From Triparma columacea (taxonomy: Eukaryota; Sar; Bolidophyceae; Parmales; Triparmaceae), in contig BRYA01000268.1 in assembly GCA_030267965.1 (NCBI GenBank), positions 1 to 10,657 on the forward strand: a stretch of DNA of 10,657 nucleotides, in the 5' to 3' direction. Positions 1 through 8,800 of this stretch are shown one piece after another (the stretch's first letter is position 1; each line of letters begins with the position of its first letter). The position numbers were made by a program, and so were the translations under genes. The notes below the pieces were generated by a model. That model was not told the origin of the DNA. It worked only from the letters and a program-made list of their open reading frames with translations, and searched no databases.

Positions 1-585
1 AACTAGTACAATGTTGAGCACCATGAACGCGTTATAAAGCGTAGGGGACCTCAATCTACGATTCTTACTCATATTCCCAACGAGCGGTAGCAGAAACACG
101 AGCCGAGCGATCGCCAGGAGGAACAGTCCAAATGTAGTCTTGTGAAAGTCCTTCAGTGTGGAGGGGGGAGGGAGGATGTGAGAAGGTTATACGGTTGTTG
201 GGCGCCAAGTATAAGATATAAGAGCGCATAGTCTCAGTTATTCTATGCGATGCGTAAATCCCCCCCCAACCCTCCCAGATTCATCCCCATTCTGACGAAA
301 CAATCTCATTCGGCTATCACATACCTCTATGTCAAGGTCTGTCGTGGGCCATTTCTCGGCATCCTCAAAATGGAAAACTATCACGGCGACCTCAGCCGTG
401 ACCCCAAAGAAAAATGGGATGATGAACATGGCAAAATTCCCTTTTTTATCTTTCAAGGCCAGACAAAGGTACACACTCAAGCCCTTGACCCAAACAACAC
501 GATCTGAAGACAAATGAACCCCGAACACTCCGGGTAGGTTGCGGGGGATACGTTCTCGGAAGGGGGGGTGCTTCTTGCTTTCCAT
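1..585 (-). CDS. Multi-pass membrane protein, 5' part, unrecognised family (partial, runs off left edge)
   Basis: I do not recognise the family. The proposed model has exon 1 from 585 down to 325 (87 codons, starting MESKKHPPF) and exon 2 from 150 down to 1 (50 codons, still open at the edge). Exon 1 ends at a good donor (GAG|GTATGT) and exon 2 begins after a C/T-rich tract ending CACTGAAG. The junction is in phase 0 and joins TTDLDIE to DFHKTTF. Hydrophobic stretches that look membrane-spanning lie around residues 50-72 (FAMFIIPFFFGV core), 92-112 (FGLFLLAIARLVFLLPLVG) and from about 125 onward. The first ~45 residues are basic to neutral with no clear signal peptide. Reading straight through the intron gives a charged, unrelated tail ending at 238, which supports splicing. 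The start Met is the first ATG in the frame but lies only 6 nt from the VPS26C start on the other strand, so a more internal Met (MFIIPFFF) or an unseen upstream exon is possible. Confidence 0.45.
151..324 (-). other. Putative intron of the left-edge membrane protein gene
   Basis: A 174-nt interval read on the minus strand. It starts GTATGT directly after codon GAG and ends in a CTCCC-rich tract with CACTGAAG. Both flanking reading frames meet in phase 0 and both are hydrophobic, whereas the unspliced continuation is not. Confidence 0.5.
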
Positions 586-591
586 GCTGTT

Positions 592-1827
592 ATGGGCATG
601 GATATCTGGGGGTCCTGTGGGACCCTTGCCCCTTTTTGGAGGACCCGAGAGGCTGTTACAGCCTTTCCTATCTAACCTTTGATCCCTCCCTTCAATCCCA
701 TTTCATCCCCATCCCCCCTCTCCACCCTCCCCAGCCTGGACATCAGCCTCTCACGCTTTGACAGAATTTACCATCCCGGGGAGAGCGTATCTGGCGTCCT
801 CTCAATAACAGCGAAGGACGGATGGTCCCACACCGGCGTAAAGATCACCGTTATCGGGACTGTAACCCTTAAGATGCCTAATGGTAACCAGGAAGTCAAG
901 CCCAGGCGCCTGCTGGAGGAGGAGTTCATGCTGGTGGAGAGTGGGAAGATGGATATGGGGACGACCAAAGTTCCGTTCTCGTGAGTAAAAAATGGACGGG
1001 GAGGAATTTACTCGACGAAGTAGGAATTTTCTAACAAATTGGTCCCTCCCCCCCAGATTTGTTGTGAAGGGACTGAACAAGAAAGCCCTCCTCGAGACGT
1101 ACCATGGAGCCTACATCTCGGTAAACTACTTCATAACAGCAAAGGTCGAAAGAGGGGTCATGAAGAGAGGACTAGAGAAGGGGGTGAGAGCGGCGGGGGG
1201 CGGGAGAAGGCAGACAATTCTTTCGGTTGTCGTCATGGGCGCCATTAATTTCCCCTCTTGTTAACACTGCAACCCCCCCCCCCTCTCCTCCCCCTCCCTC
1301 AGTTGGAGTTTATTGTTGAGGTCCCCATCCGTAGGGAGAGCCTCGCAACCCCTGTGGAGAAGGAGTTCGAAATCACAGAAAAGACCCTTGACAATGTGCG
1401 GAGCAGCAAAGTGGGAAAGATACCAGAGTTCACCATCAAGGGGAAGCTGCACAGGACTAACTGCCTAATCAACATGCCCCTTACTGGGGAGGTCACCATC
1501 GTCAAGTCCGCAAACAAAATATCGTCCATCGACGTCCAGCTGGTTAGAATAGAATCCATCTCCTCCGCCCTCTCCAGCAGCGGCGACCTCAGCAAGGGTG
1601 ATATGGTCAAGGAGGCTACAGAGATCGAGAAACTCCAAATCGCAGTCGGGGACGTAGTCAGGAACATGGTAATCCCAATATACATGGTCCTTCCCAGGGT
1701 CTACACGTGCCCGACGTTAAGCACGGCAACGTTCGCAGTGGGCTTTGAGGTCAACCTCCAGGTCGTATTTGAAGACGGTTACATGGTCTCAGAGACGTTC
1801 CAGGTCGGCCTCCACAGGGTGCAGTGA
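592..1827 (+). CDS. VPS26C: VPS26C / DSCR3-like retriever complex subunit (4 exons)
   Basis: Arrestin-fold cargo-recycling protein. VPS26C with VPS35L and VPS29 forms retriever, part of the Commander assembly, which returns membrane cargo from endosomes to the cell surface. Exons: 592-611, 735-980, 1057-1183, 1303-1827, giving 305 codons plus TGA (the human protein is just under 300). Diagnostic stretches match the DSCR3/VPS26C family: LDISLSRFDRIYHPGE near the N-terminus, LETYHGAYISVNYF around residues 103-117, EFIVEVPI at the start of exon 4, LHRTNCLINMPLTGE, and PIYMVLPRVYTCPTL at about 256-270. These resemble VPS26C more than retromer VPS26A/B. Junctions 2-4 have convincing GTGAG donors and CCCTCAG/CCCCCAG acceptors and keep the frame. 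The first exon is inferred: MGMDIWG joins in frame to LDISLSRF, but its donor (GTCCTG) is weak, so the start is the least certain part. Codons are moderately C-ending. Confidence 0.9.
612..734 (+). other. VPS26C intron 1 (tentative donor)
   Basis: The acceptor is clear: a long C/T tract ending CCCTCCCCAG just before the conserved LDISLSRF coding sequence. No ATG exists in that frame downstream of the acceptor before the conserved domain, so an upstream coding exon is required. Donor GGG|GTCCTG at 612 is the one that keeps frame with ATG 592, but it departs from the GTGAG donors of the other two introns. Confidence 0.55.
981..1056 (+). other. VPS26C intron 2
   Basis: A 76-nt interval with donor GTGAGT and an acceptor tract TCCCTCCCCCCCAG. 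Splicing makes codon TCA across the junction and joins KVPFS to FVVKGLNKKALLETYHG, as expected for the family. Confidence 0.9.
1184..1302 (+). other. VPS26C intron 3
   Basis: A 119-nt interval with donor GTGAGA, a G-rich 5' half, and a long C-rich acceptor tract ending CCCTCAG. The junction is in phase 0 and joins MKRGLEKG to LEFIVEVP. Confidence 0.88.
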
Positions 1828-1871
1828 TGGGTAAATGTACCGAACAAGCCATCCCCGGTTGGAGGGACTGC

Positions 1872-1923
1872 AAGGGGGGCGAGGGGGGCGAGGGGGGCGA
1901 GGGGGGGGAGGGGGAGGGGGAGT
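1872..1923 (+). repeat. G-rich 9-bp minisatellite (GAGGGGGGC units)
   Basis: Three consecutive GAGGGGGGC units (the first slightly different at its 5' end) run into longer G runs separated by single A residues. There are well over four runs of five or more G on the plus strand, so the tract could form a G-quadruplex in DNA or in the VPS26C 3' UTR, beginning about 45 nt after its stop codon. Confidence 0.85.
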
Positions 1924-2104
1924 GGTAGGAGGGGGAGATCGACATAAACTTGTACAGGGTTCATACTGAACACGGCGCTCGAGATTGCGGCAGAGTCAGT
2001 CGTTTACTCGTACAAACCGTAGACCGTTCCATGACCAAGATGAAAATTGAAAGCACTCTGTAGAGTAGTAGACGAATCAGAAAACGGCGTGGGCATAATA
2101 GAAC

Positions 2105-2110
2105 AATAAA
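2105..2110 (+). promoter_or_regulatory. Possible poly(A) signal (AATAAA) for VPS26C
   Basis: A canonical AATAAA hexamer 278 nt after the VPS26C stop, in AT-rich DNA and upstream of a palindrome. The motif is short and may be chance; many algae use other signals. Confidence 0.25.
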
Positions 2111-2184
2111 GAACTTCTTCAAAAAGAAACATACACAGAAAGCCGCACTTTTGGGACCTATGTGCTCCCAAAGTAGTGGGAGTT

Positions 2185-2209
2185 CATTTACTAAACTGTT
2201 TAGTAAATG
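2185..2209. repeat. Perfect 25-nt palindrome (12-nt arms, 1-nt centre)
   Basis: The arm CATTTACTAAAC is followed by T and then its exact reverse complement, GTTTAGTAAATG. Just upstream are two overlapping, mutually exclusive short dyads (TTTGGGA/TCCCAAA at 2150-2172 and CTCCCA/TGGGAG at 2165-2182). It could be a protein-binding dyad or an RNA hairpin near the VPS26C 3' end. Confidence 0.85.
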
Positions 2210-2552
2210 CAACCAACTTTGAACCACATTTTTAATTTTGGAAAAGAACCTTGAAAAGCGAAAACTTAGACTTAAAGAGGTGAGGACGTACGAGGAGTGA
2301 CCATTGTCTATCAATAAGAACGTTTAATGCATAAGAAACACAAATTCGGCCGTATTAGAAACATCAGAATGGCTTCCCCGAAACCAGTAAATTCCGAATC
2401 CACAGATTTTTCATCTTCATGAGAACCCCGACGGGATTTTAGCTACACTCCGGGCTTACATTGTCCTACGTCCGGACTTACTGACGTCCTTTGACGAATA
2501 TATCTCCCTTTATCCCTCACCACCTCCCCCCCTTTCCCCTTCCCATCCTCAG

Positions 2553-2598
2553 CCAAAGTAAACCCCAAGAATTAGCTCCTGTAAAAGCTTCGTTGAAG
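2553..2598 (+). other. Possible non-coding leader exon of the START/XK-like gene
   Basis: A 46-nt block bounded on the left by a long C/T tract ending CATCCTCAG and on the right by a strong donor, GAAG|GTAAGA. No frame through it joins in frame to the large ORF via the acceptor at 2854, so if it is an exon it is 5' UTR. Confidence 0.4.
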
Positions 2599-2854
2599 GT
2601 AAGAATGTGCATGGAGACCCAAGCTCGGGGGTAAAAGACGTAAATTGGGAAAGAAACGACCGCAACGTTAAGCTCAGCTCAGCTCAAATCCACCTTGGTG
2701 CCTCGACCAGGACGGTGTGGTTGGTTGACTGCACTGGAGTCAATCGCCGTATATTAATTAGCGACAACTGTTATTGCCCCTCATTATCTCACCGCGACCA
2801 ATACCGTTTCAAAAAACAGCTCACTTATCCCCAAACTAACCTTCCACCTTTCAG
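2599..2854 (+). other. Possible 5' UTR intron of the START/XK-like gene
   Basis: It starts with GTAAGA after GAAG and ends with CCTTCCACCTTTCAG, 14 nt before the ATG of the giant ORF. The size (256 nt) is larger than the VPS26C introns. The interval contains in-frame stops in the ORF frame (TAA at 2755) and no recognisable coding sequence. Confidence 0.45.
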
Positions 2855-2868
2855 CCTTCCCCCCCCTC

Positions 2869-5800
2869 ATGAGCATGAAAGTTTGCCCCAAGCAGGAGGA
2901 CGAGCAAGCGGGAGTCGTGAATGATGCTGGCAAGACCAACCTCGTCTCCGAGTCCCCCTCAGCCCCCAATCACACACCCTCCGCAATACACGGTCCCGTA
3001 GATATCGATTACACGGCTCTTGGCCCCGAGCAAGTCAAACTTGTCAAGCTTCTGGATGACCGAGGAGCCGTTGAAGGCCTCATCGACAACTCTACCGGCG
3101 TCGATGTGAAGATTATGGAGCTCGCTGATGTCTTCCACGACGAGCGCGACAAGATCATTGACTTTCTCCTCACCGATTGCGAGCAGGGCAAGTTCCGAAG
3201 GAAGACTCTCCAGGAGTATGACAAAAAGGAAGGAGTCATCCACAGACTTGTCTACTGGCAGCACTACGGCAGCGGGAATAAGTTTGTCGAATTTCTCCTC
3301 GACGTCAAAGTCATATCTCCTGACAAATCGACGAACATTGTGGAGTTGGCACCCCTTGATGAGGATGACCTTTCTGATGAGGCAAGTGCGATGCTTGTCG
3401 AAATTCTAGCGTCAATAAAGACCAAGACTGTCAAGCAAGGTGTCATTAAGGGCGAGCTCAGCTTCACTGATTTTGAGTTTGGACAAACTGCAGTCACCGT
3501 GGTGGGAACTCTTAAGGCAGAGGAGAGAGCAACAGAGATGAAATCAGAAGGTGATGTTCGCACAAACAAAAGCTCAAAGAGTGCGCGCCCTAGTTTCAAG
3601 AGTGCGCGCCCTGCACGCCCTAGTTTCAAAAGTGATGGGAAAAGCGACACCAAGTCTGCCTATACCTCATTGAAGGGAATTCTCAATGAAGTCATGGATG
3701 AGTTCAGACAGCCTGCTGTCATTGATGAGAGGAGGAAAAGACACTTTGTGGAGGAGGTCATGCCGAGAGCACCGCACCTGACAACAGAGGAGGAGGCAAT
3801 GTTGGAGAGGGTCAGGAGGCTAGAGAAGGGATTTCACACAAAGGGGAAGAGAGTCAAGGGGACACTGAAGGAGGACATTGATAAGTTCCTGTGGAGAGAG
3901 GGGGACAATTTGTGGGGAGGGTTTGGAGTCACTGTGGACAAGTCAGCAAAGGGTGTATTGGCAGAGCAATTTCTGCTTGACACATTTCAGTGGTCAGAGG
4001 AGCACTTCGAAATTAATGGGAACTTACCAAGGGTTATCAGGAATGATTTTGATGGAACTAGAAGCATGCACTATCATTTGGGCGTGAAGGTCCCTGCCTT
4101 CTCTAATCGAATATTCCAGAATTGGTTTGTGTGGAAGGAAGTCAAACTTGAGAATGGCCGGACATCGTACATGTTGGCTTTTGTGCCACTGACAGAGTAC
4201 CCAGGAGGAGGCTTCAAAGACCTCAGTAAGGAAGGATTTGTGCTAGCAGAGTCTACAGGTGTCTACTTCTTCAATGAGATTGCCCCAAATGTCTGTAGGG
4301 TGACAAGAATTCAAACAGTTAATCTGAAATTTACTGGCCTTCTTCAAAAAGCAGTGATGGACAAAGCAATTGACTATCTTGCAAAGAGTCAGCTTATTGA
4401 GGCCAACAGGTTGCAGGAGAAGTTTAGGAGGAACGGGAAGGATGTTGATGCTGAGGTCAGGTGGGCCTTGGTGGAGAGAATGAGGGAGGGTGTTGAGTTG
4501 GAGGAGGACCAGAAGAAGGTGTTTGAGGACTTGGAGAAGCTCTTTGGTGGGGAGGAGGAAGGAAGGTGGGGGCCTCTTGAGTCACCTTATGAAGGAGTGA
4601 AGATGGAGATCAAATACAAGCAGCAGGAGGAAGGAAAAAAGACACTTGGTTTTGGAAGAGCTGAGTGTGTTGCCGACTGCTCAGCAGAGGAAGCAGCTGC
4701 TTGGTTCTTTGAGTACTGCAGCAGGGAGAGGATGCTTAAGAGCAGAGAGAGAGTGGAGCCTGCAAGACTTGAGATAAAGATGGAAGTATGGGAAAGGATC
4801 AATGAGAAGCTATTTGCAGTAGTAATGAGACCTCCATTCCCCTTTCAGAAAAGAGAATTTGTGATGAGATATGTTTGGCAAAAGGGACACCAAGATGGCA
4901 TCATGTCTATAGCGTTTGTCCCAGCTAAAGAGCAGGTAGACTATGGGGGAAATCTAGGAAAGCTTGTGAAAGCTACGACAAGTGGCATTCTCACTGCCAA
5001 GAATATTGAGGACCAAAATGGTGTTCTCCAGTGTAAACTTACATTGGCGCAGTACATGGACACAGGGGGGCACATTCCAGTCAAAATTGTCGACAGATCT
5101 ACTCCACGAGTATTAAGTACCATAGCAGTACTCAGGGATTCCTTCAAGCGGGATGAAGAGGTTGACAAAGCTGCACTGGCCTCTCTTGCCAACATTATCA
5201 AGAATGAGCCTCAAGATTATACAGAGGAGGAGGAGAAAGCGATTAGGAAGGGGAAGGAGTTTCATGAGAAATGCAAGGAGGATAAGCACTTCGATGAACT
5301 GAAGAGTCCTCATAAGAGGGTCAAGATGAAGCTAGTTCATGTTGATGGGGCAAGCATGGGGACTGGTTTGGCCACTACTGTGGTTGATGCAAGTGTGGAG
5401 GAGTGTGCTGCGCATGAGTTTTATTTTGATTCAAGAGAATTCCGTAAAACTTCAAAGGAGCGAGGGATCACTGAGTACCACATCAAAAAATCTAATGGTC
5501 ACACCTGCTTCTTCATCTCTACAAGAGAACTTGGCATCCCTGGTTTTGCTCCTCGTGCTTTGAGGAGTAAAGTTACCTGGTTCAAGCAAGACGACGGCAA
5601 AGTAATTATTGATGTTGCAGATACAGACGAACTTCAGGTAGACTTTCAAGTGAAAATTGGGAGTGTTGTAGTAAAGGCACACACAGTCTGGGTATTCGAG
5701 CCAATTGACCCTATTGGAGATGTGCCACAAACATCAGTGACTTTTACAACAAAGGTAGACCTTGGTGGTGCCTTCTACTCTTCCATCATGAACAAGCTTG

Positions 5801-8800
5801 TATCAAGGTTTCTTGCACAAGTCTCAGACTTGAGGAAGAAGTTTGATAAAAGCAAAGAGATTGATGCCTTCAAGAGACAGCAGATTATTGAAAAGCTTGA
5901 GGAGATTGCAATTGAGGGAGCACCAGGGATTGAAAGTCATTTTGACGAGATTGATGGAGCTCAAAAGTTCAGTTATGGGTTGACTGGGCAGACATTGATA
6001 AAGGCAGAGAAGGGAATGGGATGGGGGAAGACTTCAATAACTGTGAGAGCATCCCATAAGGAAGTTGCAGCGTTCTTCTGGGTCCTTAAAAGTGGAGTTG
6101 AATCCCAGCCTGTGATTCACAGAGTTAACAACAAGACGCTTGTAATCACAGTTGAACAGGAAGGGCAATTCACAGCTGTAAGGTTCTCAGAGGCTGGCCA
6201 GATGAAGACAAACGTTGAAATGATAGCTAGGCATAAGGGTTTAGGAAAAGCTGCCAGCAAACAGAGTGTAATTAAGCACCTGAGCATGGCAACTGTTGCT
6301 GCTTACAACTTCGACAATCTGCTCGAGAGCACTGAAGCAGGGGAACAGGATGGGAGGAGGTTTGGAGAGCAGCTGATGGAGAGAGAAAGGAAAAGGAATG
6401 TTGGGGACAGTAAAGTGGAGGTCGTGAGGGAATTTATTGCTGCCAATAGGGCAATGAGAGAGATTACAGAGCAGCATGGTTTCATGAGAACTATGCTGTA
6501 TGCTGTGGTTATGAACAAGTTTAAAAGGAGAGCGACAAATGAGGGAGAAGTTAAGAGTGAGGAGGAAGCAAGGGGGTGGGAGATTGGGAGTGCAATGACA
6601 GCAGTCATGTTGACCACAGCAACTGCAGCACATGCTGTTGACGAATGGGCGCATCAATTCACTGAAATGCAAGAAGTCATGAAGAAACAACAGTGGTTAA
6701 GGCCCATGCTTGTGGAGATTGTTAAGAAACTATTTATGAAGTCTAACTTAGGCTTAAAGGCAAGGGTGACTGTTGGTGCTGCCACAAGCATGGTTGATTT
6801 GCTGACTGATATTTATGTGACGTATAAGTTTGCAAGTGATAGGAAATGGGGGTACTTTAAGGCATCTTTGGCAAGTTTGGCAGTGTCAATTGGGATTCAA
6901 ATGTTGGCTGTCTGGGCACAGAACAAAAATTTGGGAATGAAAAAGGTATTAAGGGAATGGTTTCCTATTTTGATTGGGTTTAAACCTGCTTTAGATGCTT
7001 ATAGGATTGCAAAGGGAGGAAAACAAGAGTTAGGGACAGCTGTTGACCCAATGGTGGAGATGACATACATGAGAGGGGCTGAGATGTTTGCAGAAGCTAT
7101 ACCTGGAGTGATCATCCAACTTATGGCTATGGCAACCAGCGACAAAGAGGTCAAAACTTCAGCATGGCTTTCAGTTGCAGTGTCAGCAATTACAACAGGC
7201 TTTGCCTCTGCAACAATTAGTTATGACTGGGACACAGACCCTGCTAAGAGAGAAGCGGCACCAGATTTCTATGGGTATATACCAGCAAATGCAAGCAAGA
7301 GAACAGTAGTATTTGTTTCCATGTTGCTGTTCACTGCAGGAATGCTTCTAATAAGGTGTACAACGATAGTTCTTCTTGGGTTGATGGGAGGTAACTGGGC
7401 CTTTCTCTACATTGGCGCTGACCTTGGCCTGTACATTTTGGTCAAGATATTGAGGGGAGACTTCTGGTACTGGTTCCCAACCGGGGGTAACTTGGAGATT
7501 GTGACAAGTATTGTAATGAGAGTGGTGGTAAAGATCATTGTAGACTTTACTTCAATAGCGCATTTTAGACATTCCAATGAAGTTGGGGGAGCTTATTGGT
7601 TGTTTGGTCTTGTGTTGACAATGGGAAGCCTACCAGTGTCAATATATATAGCTTCGCCTTATGTTGATGAGAGAGCAATTGATATTGCGTCATTTACAGT
7701 GAAGTATATCATACTAATAACTACTCTATGCTTTGCTGTCTTCTTTTTGAACATTGAGAGGAAGTACTTGCACACCTTCTGGAGCACACAAACATCAAAG
7801 GCTCAGAAAATTGCATATTTTCTTGAGGGTAACAACGATGCCAAAAAAAGCTTAGTCTTCACCTGTTCAAGACGCCAGTGGGCGTCTATTGAAGCTGACC
7901 TGAGAAGGTGGGTAGAGATGAATTGGGCTATATGGGAAGAGGAGCAACCAGAGTGGTTTACTGATGTGAGGAAAGCAATGGTACCTGTAGATTTTATTCC
8001 ACAAGATGGAGATGCTAGAAGGAGAGAGAGTGTGAGGAGAGCAAGTGTTGATGCTGAAGCTGAGGGTGGTCTAGCAGGAGGTTTGAGAGCAAGTATTAGG
8101 AGAGCAAGTGTTGGCATGGACAATGGAGGTGCATTGGTTTCTTCACATGCTGTGAATGATACTACACAAGACTATGCAGATTTAGATCCTAACAAAATAG
8201 GAAAGTTGTTGGGTGAGCAACTGTTGGTTGCACTGAGTTTCAGGAAGAAGGGAGTGGCAAAGGAGGATGCTGTCAGGTCATTTATGGTGAACAACTATAT
8301 TTTGAGACAAGCTGTAGAGAAGTACAAGTTTATCATATCGATGCTTGGTGCTATATTCAAGAATAAGCTGTGCAAGTTGAGGAAGGTAGAGGGTAAGGCT
8401 GTAGAGCTGGGAGAGAAGGAAGGAAAGGAGATTGGAGAGTCTCTAGCAAGGAGCTTGGCAATTAATACTCAGCCAGTTGCTGCAGTTGATGCCTTCATCT
8501 TAAACTTCTCTGCTCTGCAGGAGCTTGACGGGGAGTATAAGTGGTTTAGACCTATGCTAGAGACAATTAGCTATAGGCTATTGGAGGAAGTGCCTTGGGG
8601 GTTGAAGTTGAGAGTGACTGTTGGTGCTATCACTAGTATGACAGATTTGCTGACAGATGTGTATGTGACGTACATGTTTTGGAGCGATGAGAAGTTTGGG
8701 TACTTTAAGGCATCTTTGGCAAGTTTGGTGGCGTCAATTGGGCTTCAGATGTTTGCTGTTTGGGTACAGAATAGAAATTTGGGGATGATGAGGGTCTTAA

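Larger units (their letters stand above)
1828..2552 (+). other. Non-coding interval between VPS26C and the START/XK-like gene
   Basis: I see no convincing gene here. ORFs on either strand are low-complexity (Pro/Ser-rich readings of the G tract) or leucine/phenylalanine-rich antisense readings without recognisable motifs. The first ~100 nt are GC-rich; from about 2000 the DNA is AT-richer, which fits VPS26C 3' UTR followed by the upstream region of the next gene. A C/T tract at 2508-2552 ends in CATCCTCAG and looks like a splice acceptor, suggesting that a 5' leader exon of the large gene lies upstream in this interval. Confidence 0.5.

Noticed and set aside
1751..1973. Minus-strand Pro/Leu/Ser-rich ORFs over the G-rich tract
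   Set aside because: Translations of a simple repeat (PSPPSP and APLAPL patterns), not genes.
1961..2314. Minus-strand 117-codon ORF rich in Leu, Phe and Arg
   Set aside because: No recognisable motif; it reads through AT-rich DNA containing a perfect palindrome and lacks a supporting splice or promoter context. Likely chance.
2369..2422. Small upstream ORF (17 codons, starting MASPKP)
   Set aside because: The transcription start is unknown, and it does not join in frame to the giant ORF through any splice site I can see. It could be a uORF, but this cannot be supported.
2670..2690. AGCTC short tandem repeat
   Set aside because: Only about three 5-nt units; too short to be meaningful.
2607..2924. 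Plus-strand 105-codon ORF overlapping the giant gene's start
   Set aside because: It lies mostly within the probable 5' UTR intron and continues out of frame into the giant gene; composition is not protein-like.
6241..6690. Minus-strand 149-codon ORF rich in Cys, His and Pro inside the giant gene
   Set aside because: Antisense shadow of the helical lead-in of membrane module A; no domain or independent signal.
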